Shown: in pieces, positions 1 to 11,466 of the stretch
Numbering within the stretch: the first letter of the stretch is position 1
How the letters are laid out: each line of letters begins with the position of its first letter
Assembly: GCF_029867415.1 (NCBI RefSeq)
Contig: NC_081186.1
Coordinates: 17,306,930 to 17,370,929, forward strand
Reading direction: 5' to 3'
DNA: 64,000 nt
From: Vicia villosa
Lineage: Eukaryota; Streptophyta; Magnoliopsida; Fabales; Fabaceae
Translations under genes and position numbers: made by a program
The notes under the pieces: generated by a model
Databases searched by the model: none
What the model was told of the DNA's origin: nothing
What the model saw: only the letters and a program-made list of their open reading frames with translations

Positions 1-435
1 TTTTCTTGTGGATCGTAGGTCCGTTGACCTTATCCTCATCTTTCGTGGATCGTAGGTCCGTTGACCTTATCCTCATCTTTTCATTTTTGTGGATCGTAGG
101 TCCGTTGACCTTATCCTCATCTTTTTTCTTGTGGATCGTAGGTCCGTTGACCTTATCCTCATCTTTTGTGGATCGTAGGTCCGTTGACCTTATCCTCATC
201 TTTTCATTCTTGTGGCTCGTAGGTCCGTTGACCTTATCCTCATCTTTTTTCTTGTGGATCGTAGGTCCGTTGACCTTATCCTCATCTTTTTTCTTGTGGA
301 TCGTAGGTCCGTTGACCTTATCCTCATCTTTTTCATTTCCTGTGGATCGTAGGTCCGTTGACCTTATCCTCATCTTTTTCGTTCTTGTGGATCGTAGGTC
401 CGTTGACCTTATCCTCATCTTTTTCAAAGTGGGTC
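1..435 (+). repeat. Minisatellite in Ogre-like 3' UTR (left copy, truncated)
   Basis: About ten tandem monomers of 36-46 bp plus one degenerate unit. Each monomer contains TGGATCGTAGGTCCGTTGAC followed by CTTATCCTCATC and a variable T-rich spacer (TTTTC, TTTTTTCTTG, TTTTCATTCTTG). The spacer accounts for most length differences. GGTCCGTTGACC within each monomer is a small inverted repeat (GGTC/GACC). The array runs off the left edge of the window. Confidence 0.95.
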
Positions 436-880
436 GTAGGTCCGTTGATCTTACCCTGAATTTGAGTCTTGAATCTGTTATACTCTCCCAAGATTTGAGT
501 CGTGGATCTGTTGATCCCACCCCGGTTTCGAGCCATTTACCCTTACTTTCAATTTCTGAGTCAGTAGATCCTATCATTCCATCGGACCCATGCTTTCCAA
601 TCATAGTTTCATACAACAATCATTCTCTTTGAAAACCTTGTATTGGCACCTAGGCTATGTTACAAGCTATCACCATTCAACCATTACTCATCATAAACTT
701 TTTCCACCAGAAAAAAGAAAAAAACATTTCTCTTTCCCCAGCAGATACCAAAACAAAAACAGAATAATGCCCCCATCATCATCTCAGGACAAATTTTTGA
801 TACTTTGGTATTTAATCATCTTTTACCTCGAGCGTTCGAAAGGCTAGCGCCAATCTCACCTTCAGGTTCAAGACGATTAA

Positions 881-891
881 ATAGGGGCAGC
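881..891 (+). other. Polypurine tract before LTR A
   Basis: ATAGGGGCAGC immediately precedes the LTR start TGTCATACC. It would prime plus-strand DNA synthesis for the upstream internal region. The same sequence occurs before LTR B. Confidence 0.6.
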
Positions 892-1589
892 TGTCATACC
901 CCAAATTTGTCCTACCCTTATTTATCTGGTCTATAATTCATAACATACATCATTTAGGCCATGACATATACTCATGCATTCATATCATTGGTATCAATCA
1001 AGGGCTAGCAAAGAAGAGCCTTATTGCAAAGAAGTTTTGATCAGAAAACAAGAGGGCTGAGGTGTAATCATGTGGCTATATGTTCATTTGAAGTCCTCCT
1101 GGACTAGGGTTTTCTCAGTCTCAATCCAAGGCGTTGATTGAAGGGTACAAGCTTGCAAATCATCTGATCTCCCAAACCAGGGTTTCCTTGACCAAAGTCA
1201 ACCAGTTGACTTTCTAGTCAACAATTAATCAGGAATGGGTTTCATAAATGGGGAGCTCTCTTATTGACTATGTGGACATGTTCATTTAATTGGTTTTGAC
1301 TGGAAGAGATTTAATCGGGAATTCCATCAATACTCGGGAAAATCAGAACAGTTGACTTTTGGGTCAAAATCAGAAGAATCATTCAAATATTGACTTTTGG
1401 TGGAAAATCGGTCAAGGAAAGTCAAAGGACGGATAAAATCAAGAGTTTGACAAAAAGTTGCCAAAAATAGAAAAATGACAAAAATGGAAAGTTTTCATAC
1501 TTAGAAATTTTTTTGGCACTTTAAAGCTTGGTAAGCAGTCCACTTCACAACATGTTTACACGTGGCATTTGGCATATTTTCAGAAAATG

Positions 1590-1594
1590 GTCAA
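1590..1594 (+). other. TSD GTCAA, left copy
   Basis: GTCAA flanks the nested solo LTR here and at 5880-5884. The uninterrupted sequence in LTR B (AAAATGGTCAACATCAATG, near 18247-18265) has a single GTCAA, which proves the insertion site. Confidence 0.97.
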
Positions 1595-2278
1595 TGTCGC
1601 TACCGCGAAAAATGGAATCAGAGTCGCCACTAATATATTTATCCCATAAGGGAAAGGAATACCAGGAACCTAACTCAGAACAAGAACAAGGTCTTTCGAC
1701 CAGAGAATAGGGCACGGGAGTCGGTTACGCAAGGGGAAGGTGCTAGCACCCCTCACGCCCATCGTACTCGATGGTATCCACCTATGTTTGTTTCTATCTA
1801 AAGGGTGTATCTATGTCTAAACCTAAATATGAATGCATGCAAAAGAAATACGGGGAAAAGAAGGAATTATTTACAAGTGTGCTCGCTTAGGCCCCGCGAC
1901 CCAATGCCTACGTATCCCTTACAAGGAATCAGAGCGACCGTAGTTCGGCTCCATAGTTTCCATTTGTTTTGTGTTTTTTAGTTGAACAGCGGTTAAGGTC
2001 ACAATCCACGATGCTCGACCTTTGGAGACTTATACGCCTATTTTGGAAAGGACTTAACTTGTTCTTAGGCGCCTAACAAGGCAAAAGAAAAGCAAAAGTT
2101 TGGTTTGTGTCTTTTATTGTAATTCCACGATGACAAAACCCACTACAAGGCTTCGCATCGCTTCCTTACTTTGTTTTAAGTCTGAACCTTTATTAAGCAT
2201 TTTGAATGTTTTTGGTTGGGTATTTTTTAAGGGAATTTATTTGTGATTTAGATCATACCAAGAAAAAGAGTTTTGTTT

Positions 2279-2437
2279 TTGACTATTTAGAGAATGCACA
2301 TCGAGGTCTACACCACAATCGATTCTCTAAATAACGGATAAGAAATACATCGAAATCTACATTCCAATCATTTCTTTTCCGTTTAGTAGAAAAGAACATA
2401 CATCGGGGCCTACGCCCCAATCATTTCTTTCCTAAAA
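2279..2437 (-). repeat. Short tandem repeats in the solo LTR
   Basis: Three imperfect units of about 50-58 bp with the shared core ACATCG..(G/A)TCTAC followed by CC(A)CAATCATTTCTTT. The position near the LTR 3' end corresponds to the tandem repeat in LTRs A and B, but the sequence differs. Confidence 0.7.
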
Positions 2438-4147
2438 CGGTATGATCCTTATCAGTATTTATTAAGTATTTTAAGATCGAAAAGAAAAAGAAAATGAGAA
2501 GGGGGAACTAACCTATTTTCTAATCTAATAGTTATTCTAAGTCTAATGTTAACATACTAATGGGATATATTCTAAGAGGAGCATACAAATGGTATTAACA
2601 ACATGGGCCAAAAATATGGCTAAAAACAAGCAACAAAATCACACAACATTTATACGAAAATAATATGGAAATGGTACAGAAGAAATACAAGAAGCCATTC
2701 AAAAATTAGTACAAAATTAGTCTAAAAAATACTACTATTTTTATGAGTTTTTTGTTAATAAGGGAAATCTAATTCAAGCTTAACTATGTTAAAAAATCTA
2801 TTAATCCTAAAACTAACAATTTTATTGTTTTCTATGTCATTTTTAATACCTAAAAATCAAACAAAAATTATGATTCTAACTATTATTATTACCTAAAAAT
2901 CTAATGAGAAAATTATGATATTTTTATATGCTTTTTATCAAAAAGAAATTTAATAACCAAAAATTATGTCGATGCCTAGATTCTAACAAGAAAACATGTA
3001 GTCAGGGGGGTTTGAAATCAGAAATGATGTATGGATTAGGGAATCAGGCGCAGGCCCTTAGCATTTGGCCCAAGGGACTATTTTTATTCATCTTGCTTCA
3101 GATTTTAGTTATTATCATTTTTTGCTATCAACAATAATAAAAACAATTAATTAAATAAAATAAAATGAAAAATGAAATGGGATTAGGGTTGAATTACATG
3201 TGACCTTTCAGATTACATCTTCTTCCTCTCACCGCGAGAACGGCGCCGAAACACCCCCTCACCGATTCTCTCCGATCAAGTCTCTCCGATCAACTTCGGC
3301 CGCGCCGCCTCACCTACCTCGCCACTCACACATCTTCCTTTCTTCGTCTTTGTCTCACACTCAATCCTTCTCCGATTCGAATCCTCACCTTGACTTCGAT
3401 GCAGACAAATTCATACGAAAGTAAACACGAAGAGATGCTCCGATGACGATTCAAAGACGTCGGCCATTAGAATTCAAGGTAATCATCTGTGTTGTTCTTT
3501 TGCTTGTTCCCTCTGATTTGCGTTTCTTATTCTTCTTCTTGAATCAATCTCTTTCTCTGTGTTCTTGCGATGTGATGATGATTGATGTGTGTTGTTGTTG
3601 GTTGATTGAAGGAATGTTGATGACGATTTACGAAGAGGGTGGAGTGCGATGGTGATTTTCAGAGAGAGAGAATTGAAGATTCAAATAGCATTCTTTTGAT
3701 GAGAGAGCTCGGTTCAGAGAGGATAAAGATAAAGTTGTTACAGGTGAATTCCCTCCTTGTTCTGTTACGACTTTCTCTGATATTCTGCTACGCGACTTTC
3801 CTCTAATCTTTTCTCTTTTTCATTTTTCGGGTGATTGAATGGAGATGATGAAGGTTCAGATAGAGGTTAACAATGGAGAAGATTGGGAGTGTAGTAGATG
3901 ATGATTGAGGTGGAGAGATTGAGAGGTTGAAGATGTGATTTGAGGTTGAAGAATTCAGAGAGGGAGAAGAGTGTCAAGAGAAGGTTGGAGATGATGATGA
4001 ATGAATGGTGAAGAAGATGGTAGAATTGCAAAGATGAATGAAGGTGACGGGGGAAGTGGTGAAGAGAGAAAATGAAAAGGATGGTATGTGTTTGATGAAT
4101 GATGGATCGAGAGTCTGAAGAAACTGAATCATAGAGCAGTGCTTTTG

Positions 4148-4155
4148 TTATATAG
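4148..4155 (-). promoter_or_regulatory. Putative TATA box of minus-strand solo LTR
   Basis: Minus strand reads CTATATAA. The corresponding position in the plus-strand relative has the same motif (52104-52111). Transcription would run leftward. Confidence 0.5.
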
Positions 4156-5879
4156 AGTCTCTCAGGTCAGTGTTTACTCTGATTTTTCTCTTTTAATCCC
4201 TCCTTCTTTCCGTTATGAGCTGTTAGATCAAATTTTCTGTTGAGAATTCTGTTAGGAGTATGATGCTGAGCTGGATTTCAGTTAGGAGTTGGTTATAGTT
4301 AGTACTAGGTATTTGATAGGTAGTTAGGAAATTCTGTTACTGTTAGTTTTGATTGTTGTTTCTGCTTAACTGCAACTACAGGGGGCTGTTAGCTTTGAAA
4401 AGTTAGTTAGTTACAAAAGACTTTGTTAGTTAGTTATAGGGAGGTTAGAATTCTGTTGCAATTCCGTTTGAAAGTTGGTTATAAGGTTGGGATTCTGACT
4501 GGTTATTGTTAGTGGTTTGGATTTGGTTGTAATTGTGTGGAATGGGTTTTATGCGCGTGGCTATGTGTGATATAGTAGCAGTAGGCTTTGGTGAAAATGC
4601 ACTTGTATGGGCTGCTGTAGTAAACGATGGAGGGACCTATTTTGAATTGTTGAGAATGTTTATTTATGGACTGTGTATGGTATGGTTTGCAGGTTTTATG
4701 TGAAATTTTCTTCTTGACTGTTTTTTGTGTGTGTGTAGAATATGGTTGACTGCGCAGGTTTCCTTAAGGCTCATTGTAGACCAAAGGTTCAAGAAACATA
4801 CAAAATACAATGCCGGTGTAGCAAAAGGATCGCCAAAGAACGTATTGCCCGTAGAAAGGTCACACACCAAGCCGAAAACAACGCAGCCTCTTTGAAAAAG
4901 AACAGAGCTAGGCAATGTCAACGGAAAGTTTCCAAAGGAAGGACCGTCAATCTGAGACAAGCCAAGAAAGATAAGCACCAGCATAGGCGGGCCAAGAAAT
5001 TTCAAACCACAAAGCACAAGTGATGATTATGCCGAAACATCTTTGCTCTACTGTAATCCAAATCAGGAACCTTGCTACCATGAAGTCTTTGGTACCAAGA
5101 CAGTAAAGCCTCAATGAGATACATTTGTTATAGTTTTTGTTTACAAAACTTTCAGCCAAAGATGTAATCCACAGAAAAGCCACGAAAATAATGTGACTTG
5201 CATATGTATTATGAACATGTTTTTTTTTTTTGTATGACTTGTAATTACACCCCTGAATTTTGTATTTATGAATTTTGACTCCTTTGAGATGTAATGTTGC
5301 CTTGAGTTTTCCCTCAACTTGTTGAATTCAAATTTCCAAAACTTTTCACATTATTTTTAATTGTCCCTTTGGATGCACCACAATATCAGTTGAAAATCAG
5401 TCAGAAGATTGAAGTAGCCTTCGGTTGAGAATTAATTAGCAAGATTTGGTCCACATAAAGTCAACCTTAATCAACTGCATATCTTTGTAACGCTTCTTCT
5501 ACAATGATTCAATGAGAGGTCCAGACAAACAATAACCGAGTCAAGATGGATTGTAACACAAGCAACCCAACAAAAACTAGGATCACTATACATAGCATCT
5601 TGATTCAAATAAGGTCCTTTGTACCAAGTCTTTACTACTTAGTGGGTATAATCATAAGGAGATAGAATCATCAATTTAATGCAAACACCAATACAAGTCA
5701 GCCTTAATTGTGATATCCTTGAGTATAGGACCCTGACTTTTCAATGTCCTGCATCCCATGTCGATGTTATTGATTAAATGAATGCATGAGTGTTAGATGA
5801 CCTAATGGAGGTATGTATAGAATGCAAAACTTAAGCCAATTAGAAATAAAATTATATGGGCAAATTTTGGGGTGCAACA

Positions 5880-5884
5880 GTCAA
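5880..5884 (+). other. TSD GTCAA, right copy
   Basis: Second copy of the 5-bp duplication made by insertion of the solo LTR at 1595-5879. Confidence 0.97.
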
Positions 5885-6880
5885 CATCAATGTTGTTCAT
5901 CTCATGGAGATGAACAACTTTGTAGTTGAACATTTTCCCATTTGAAGCTTGGATCAAGAGATATTGAGGTAGGAAGTTGCTGAAAATTCATGTGAGCCAA
6001 GTCACAATTCAAGTCAGGAACCAAGTCATGACCTGACATTTCATCAAACAGGTGGCATGCCAAGTTTCAAGTTAATTTTAGAACTCTATAAAGATGCTAT
6101 GAATGCAAACTTGGTATGCATCTCTTCCTTGCCATCCCCTCTATCCATTGCAACAAGAATTGAATTGATTGAGTAGATATTGAATAAATTGCAAGCTCTC
6201 AAAGTAGCACCCTCACACTGATCAGAGTTGTGCATCTGGCTGGGCACAAAATTCTGGGCTCGCATGCATATCATCAAACACATGGTGGGCTAGATTCAGA
6301 TCCAAATTTCTCCCTCCACATGTCTCCATGTTAAGCAAGCTGGGTCTCAAACTACTCTCCTCCATGCCCTCCATCCAATGAGCTCGAGAACATCGATTTT
6401 GGACGTGTGTGGATCAAGAAACGAGAACCCAAAGTAGTGCTCCAGCTAAGCCACGTTGTTACCATGAACATGAGCCAAAATTCAAAACTGCGTGCCAGAC
6501 AAGATCAGCCATGCTAAGTGATGTTTGGGTGCATTTTTTAGCATGTTCCAAACCTCATCTCAACAACTTTCAAACATCAAAACCCATCAGTCATGTGCCC
6601 TCTTCACATATTGCTTTTGTTTGAAACAAGTGGTGCCCTATGGAGGGAAATTCAAGCACACAAAGTTAGCATGGCAAGCATTCATTTTGGCAAGACACTT
6701 GAAGTTGCTGCATACATGAAGAGCAAAAAGAAAACAAAAGCTACTACAAATAGCCATGCAGATTCATGTTTACGTGAAAGGCATACTAAAGTTTACCAAA
6801 ATTACTACACTTGTTCATTAAGTTTGAGAGGGAAATTATCTTGTACAACATGCACACCATAACCAATCTTACACCATCAA

Positions 6881-6888
6881 TATATAAA
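6881..6888 (+). promoter_or_regulatory. Putative TATA box in LTR A
   Basis: TATATAAA, with CCAAT about 18 bases upstream and a pyrimidine-rich stretch following at about 6950-7010. It is the best core-promoter candidate in the LTR and is preserved in LTR B (19254-19261). Confidence 0.55.
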
Positions 6889-9539
6889 CAAAACCCTTCA
6901 CAAATCCAAGGGACCACGCTCACTTTTCCAGAAAAACCTCACCTCACTCTTTTATTCCTCTCTCGGCCATCTCTCTCTTTCCCATCACACTCTCTCTCAT
7001 CTCCTCTCTCTACACCACAACAAACTCCGGCCACCACCGCTAACCAACTTCTACAACAAACCTTCAACCACCAATCACGTTCTCCGATCAGCACCATCAC
7101 CACCACCATAACCGTTTCCATGACACAACCACCATAACAACCTTCTCCTTCAACAATCTTCATCTCCCACTATCACCATCATGTTATCGAGCTTCCATGG
7201 ATCCTCATCGTACATCATCCCGTGATCATCTTTCTACCACTTCCATCGAAGCAAACATCATCATCTCCATCGTTACTTTCATCATTTGAATACTTGGAGA
7301 GCTTCAAGCAAATTTACAGCAACATTGATGATTTCTTGAGGCGGATCACATCGTCATAGAGTGCCTGAGAGCGGTCAAGAATCCAGAGTATATTTCGCAA
7401 GATCGAGTCTTCCTCAAAACCAGAGTACGTGTCCAAGTGTCGCTGATTTGTTCGTGCTCTTTGCTCAAGATCTATCCAGGTAAACCTTGACTCTTATCAT
7501 CTTGTTAGTGGTACATATGAGAGATGTGCATCTGGTGTGGCTTCATTTGACACAAAGCGTGTTTAGTTTTTTTCTTGAATCTTTGATTCGGTTTATGCGA
7601 AACAATTGCTATTGGAACGTTGGAGCTACATACCTGAGTTCTAACTGTTATAATGACCGTTTTGGTACGAATTTCATGCGCTTCGGTTAGGTTCTTAGGA
7701 TTCAGAGCTTTTTGTATGCCCTCGGTTTGCAACTCGGAGGGAAGATCAATGAAAACTAAGATTAGATCCAGAATCTATGCGAGATTTCGAGTGAGTTAAT
7801 GGTTTTTGTTTTTGTTTCTGGGCGTTTCCTAGAACTCCGGCGAGGCTAGCTACCGGAGAAGACGACCGGAGGTGAACTCCGACGTCTGAGTTTGTTTAAT
7901 CCTTTCCCTCACGGCCAGCTTACGTGGCGCGCATGTAATGGCCAGTTTTCCCATTTGTTTGGCTTTTTGTCTCTTGTGAAATGATTGGGGACGTGAGGTG
8001 TTGATGGATGACGGGTTGATGTTCTTGCTTTGTCCTATTCAGTTAAGTTCTTTGTTGACCTATTGATATGCAGTATGGAATAAGTGTGTTACGTTCATGT
8101 ATGAAGACCATGGTATAAATAATAACATGCTGATTAATAAAAATAAAAATGGCTAAGTGAGTTTGTAGTAAACTGGGCCGCGAGTGATCATGGGCCTAGC
8201 GCCAATTAATTTCTGCACACCCCTGCTATAGGCCCATACGCGCTAACAAGTAGAATCAGTTCATTGCTAATTGCTAGTTCACCCCCTGTTAGACATATTC
8301 TTAATTTTGTTTTTAATTGTATTTTCCTTCTAACTTTTAATTCATGATCCATTTTTAAATGAAATAAAAATAAGTAAAAATAGGTTTTAAGTAGAATCTT
8401 GTGTGTAGATAATTTTAGTATTTTTTGTATATTTTTAGAATTTGTTTTGCTATTTTTAATAAATCATTTCTTCACATATGTTCATTTTGTTTTGCTAGGT
8501 TTTGCAAATTGATTTGATTAGGGGCTTTAAGAGTTGAATCTAATTGCCAATTTTTGTATAGTTGCAGTAGACTAATACATGATAATGTGTACAAAAAATG
8601 AATTCCTAATTCTTTGTTTTGATTGGTATTGGGTTAGTTTCCTTTAACTCGATTAACATGCGTTTCTAATAGATAATTGTGACGTTTGTGCTCTCAAATT
8701 GAAATGCATTCATGCAACAATGTTGGTTCCTTTTTGTACATATAATTAGGGATGTTTAGAAGTCCTAAGACCTGGAATTGAAAATTTTAAATCGTTTCTT
8801 CTTACTTTACTTGATTTTTCTTTCCCACATGTGAATAACTCGCTTTTGGCTAACGATTGTATCGCAACGTGTACAAATGACCCGTAATCTTGTGTGAAAC
8901 TCCTTGGCACGATTTATTGATTGTTTAGGTATCTAGTAGAGGCTATTTGCTACTGACTTCCATCATTTGATTACATGTTTCTAACTTCATTCACAATTTG
9001 AAACCGTTTAGCTAGTATTGACCTAGTGTTGTCTAGTTTTGGTTAGAATTTTGTATTGCTTCATGCTAATTGACTAATATAGATTAAAATAGGATATTAG
9101 AACTAAATGAATGAACTAATATGCTACTGACTTCAAGTTTGGCCCATGCTTTCATTTTCTTTTTGTTTGATTAATGGATGTCTTGTTCGCTAGTTGTTAA
9201 GTAACGATTCAAGTGATACTTTGGTAACTCTTTGTGAATACTTTCGTATGATGTCATGATGCTTTTGTGTTTGGTTTAAGACACTTGCTTACTCAATTTG
9301 CTACTGCCATAGAGCTTCCATCTCCTATTTTATGCTTTGCTCCTTCTTTCATGCTTTGATTTGTGTTAGTTTAGGAGGCGACGATTGTTCGTTCTCCATC
9401 CACCTTCGTGGACCGCTTTCCATTTAGGATCTAGAGTAGAATAACTTAGATTAGAATTTAGGATTAGTTCCTTATTGCATTCTTTTTCTTTTCAACTCTT
9501 TAAAATACTTAATAAAAGGAAGATGCGAATCACATTAAG

Positions 9540-9812
9540 AAAGTGATAGAGAAATGAGTGGGATTCATTCCCTAATCTGTTTCTCAATCGCTTAGTGGCA
9601 TAGAAACGAGTGGGATTCATTCCCTAATCTGTTTCTCGGTCACTACTTAATGGGAGAGAAATGAGTGGGATTCATTCCCTAATCTGTTTCTCAAACATTA
9701 ATTAATGGGAGAGGAATGAGTGGGATTCATTCCCTAATCTATTTCTCAAACATTACATAATGGGATAGAAGTGAGTGGGATTCATTCCCTAATCTGCTTC
9801 TCGATCATTATA
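9540..9812 (+). repeat. Five-unit tandem repeat in LTR A
   Basis: Five units of about 52-60 bp, each with the core GAGTGGGATTCATTCCCTAA followed by TCTGTTTCTC. GGGATTCATTCCC is an inverted repeat within each unit. The same array is in LTR B. Confidence 0.9.
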
Positions 9813-10464
9813 CATTTTATGTGATTCGAATCGCAAACAAATTCCCCTTAAAAAATACACAACCAAAAACACTTAAAACACTTAACAATGGTTCAAACTA
9901 AAACAAAGTAGAGAAAGTGGTGAGTGGCCCGGTATTGGGAACCGTTCATCACTCATCTACCCTAAAAGACACAAACCAATCATTTCTTTTTCTTTTGCCT
10001 CGTTGGCACCTAAGGGCAATGTTATTTCCGCTCGTACGCAACGTAGGTCGATCCCTTATGCAAGAGCGCGAACGTTAACTCCGCCCAATTAAAAAACACA
10101 AAAAGAAACAGAAAATCTTGAGCCGAGCTACGGTAACTCTGATTCCTGAAAAGGATACGTAGGCAGCGGGGTAGGGCCCGTGCGAGTACAATTCTTTGTT
10201 TTCCCTACATTTTGCATTCATTTCGCATTTAGACATAGACATAGTACACACCCTTTAGATAGAAACAAACATAGGTGGATACCATCGAGTACGAAGGGCG
10301 TGAGGGGTGCTAGCACCTTCCCCTTGCGTAACCGACTCCCGTACCTAGATTCTCTGGTCGCAAGACCCTGTTCCTTCCTTTGTTAGATTTTCTGATATTC
10401 CTTTCCCTTATGGGATAAATATATTGGTGGCGACTCTGTTCATTTTTCGCGAGCGTGCGACAGC

Positions 10465-10482
10465 TGGCGACTCTGCTGGGGA
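10465..10482 (+). other. Primer binding site, tRNA-Arg type
   Basis: TGGCGACTCTGCTGGGGA follows the LTR end by two bases (GC). Ogre elements are known to use a tRNA-Arg primer with this kind of site. The first 11 bases also occur inside the LTR end at 10430-10440. Confidence 0.75.
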
Positions 10483-11466
10483 TGTCCTAGACCTGTGCTG
10501 GTCCATCTTTAGCGAGTCGATCCTAGCCTATCCGTTTGTTTGCTTATTTTTTGGGTGAGATATATTTTGTCTATACGTGCATTTATTTATTTTATGTTTC
10601 GCATGTCATATTTATTTCCTGCGTGCATATCATGTTTATTTTCCGCATGCATCTGGACTGGATTGGGATCCCCGTCGGGACCACATATTTTCACTGTTTG
10701 CAGGTTGGGTGGGATGTTCTATGAGGTAAAAGGCCCAATACCCAGGCCAGAGTTGACACATAGGATACCTAGGATAGAGTGGATAGTCATGACGCCAACA
10801 GAATGTCAGGTTCTGTTGATTGCGATCATGAGACCCACGACCAGTCGAGGTTCAAATGAGATGCCGTTGTTGGCATGTATTTGCGACAATGATGGTGTTT
10901 CAGGAGAACTGATAACGCTGGAAGCCATTGACCTACCTTGACCTAGATTCACCTGTGAGTTGGGTGGAATATACATGACAGGTACCGTTGGTGACTATTC
11001 TGTTCTGTTGATGACTATTGGTTTTCCTGGTATTAAAAAAGGTGTCGGACCTTTGATCCTGTGACATTTGACCTGTATCAGTTATTCAGAGGATTGTACG
11101 GTGGTTACTAAGATTATATGGACCGTTGATCCCATGCTTTTGCATTGCATAACATCATTGCTTTGTACACTCCATTTATGAAAGATCCTAAAGTCTATTT
11201 CCAAAAAAAAAAGGAGAAAAAGAAAAGGAAATAGAAAAGAAAAAAAGAAAAGAAAAGATATTCTATACAAAAAAAAGAGAAGCTTTGATTCCAAAAAAGA
11301 AAAATGAAAGAGTGTGAAAAGACTTTAGGATCTCTCATAAATGAAACATGCATTCATACTATCATGCATTTCATGGTTCTTTCAGAGACTTATGGGACCC
11401 TTTCTACTCAGATTTCAAGATCAACAACAGATTTGACTTCTCACCGCCACAACTCCAAGATCAACT
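10483..11466 (+). other. Leader region of Ogre-like element
   Basis: Untranslated leader between the PBS and the gag-like ORF. It contains a purine-rich low-complexity stretch at 11199-11310. A 133-codon ORF at 10540-10941 has no recognisable domain and an unlikely hydrophobic N-terminus. Confidence 0.6.

Larger units (their letters stand above)
1..891 (+). mobile_element. Ogre-like internal region, 3' tail, upstream of LTR A
   Basis: This is the 3' untranslated end of an internal region. It starts inside the minisatellite (1-435), continues through about 450 bp of unique sequence and ends in the purine-rich stretch ATAGGGGCAGC just before the LTR start at 892. It is nearly identical to 16664-17554; I saw one base difference, in the minisatellite. 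The rest of the region lies left of the window. I see no gene in it; the long ORFs crossing it are repeat translations. Confidence 0.85.
1595..5879 (-). mobile_element. Nested solo LTR, Ogre-like family 2 (minus)
   Basis: A 4285-bp insertion in LTR A, absent from LTR B, flanked by GTCAA on both sides. On the minus strand it starts TGTTGCACCCCAAAATTTGC and ends GGTAGCGACA, the termini of an LTR. The same family is present in plus orientation at 50773-54764. No internal region or second LTR is present, so it is a solo LTR, the usual product of LTR-LTR recombination. Its minus-strand 3' end (plus-strand 1595-1935) resembles the ends of Ogre-like LTRs A and B. ORFs within it, such as the Lys/Arg-rich one at 4742-5023, show no recognisable domain and I do not call them genes. 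Insertion must post-date formation of the A/B duplication. Confidence 0.93.
892..10462 (+). repeat. Ogre-like LTR A, interrupted by a nested solo LTR
   Basis: The LTR begins TGTCATACCCCAAATTTGTC and ends GCGTGCGACA. Removing the nested insertion (1595-5879) and one TSD copy leaves 5281 bp, the same length as LTR B with no indel seen. By eye there are about 24 substitutions between the two LTRs. Only about three fall in the first half (892-1594 plus 5885-7915) and the rest lie after 7916. It contains a TATA-type promoter near 6881, a U5-side tandem repeat at 9540-9812, and a terminal module of about 345 bp shared with another LTR family in this window. ORFs inside it are short and unsupported. 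Confidence 0.9.

Noticed and set aside
4742..5023. Lys/Arg-rich 93-codon ORF in the solo LTR
   Set aside because: It is antisense to the LTR, has no domain or conserved start context, and I could not see it kept in the relative at 50773-54764.
10540..10941. 133-codon ORF in the Ogre-like leader
   Set aside because: No recognisable domain, starts in a hydrophobic A/T-rich stretch, and lies in a region expected to be untranslated.
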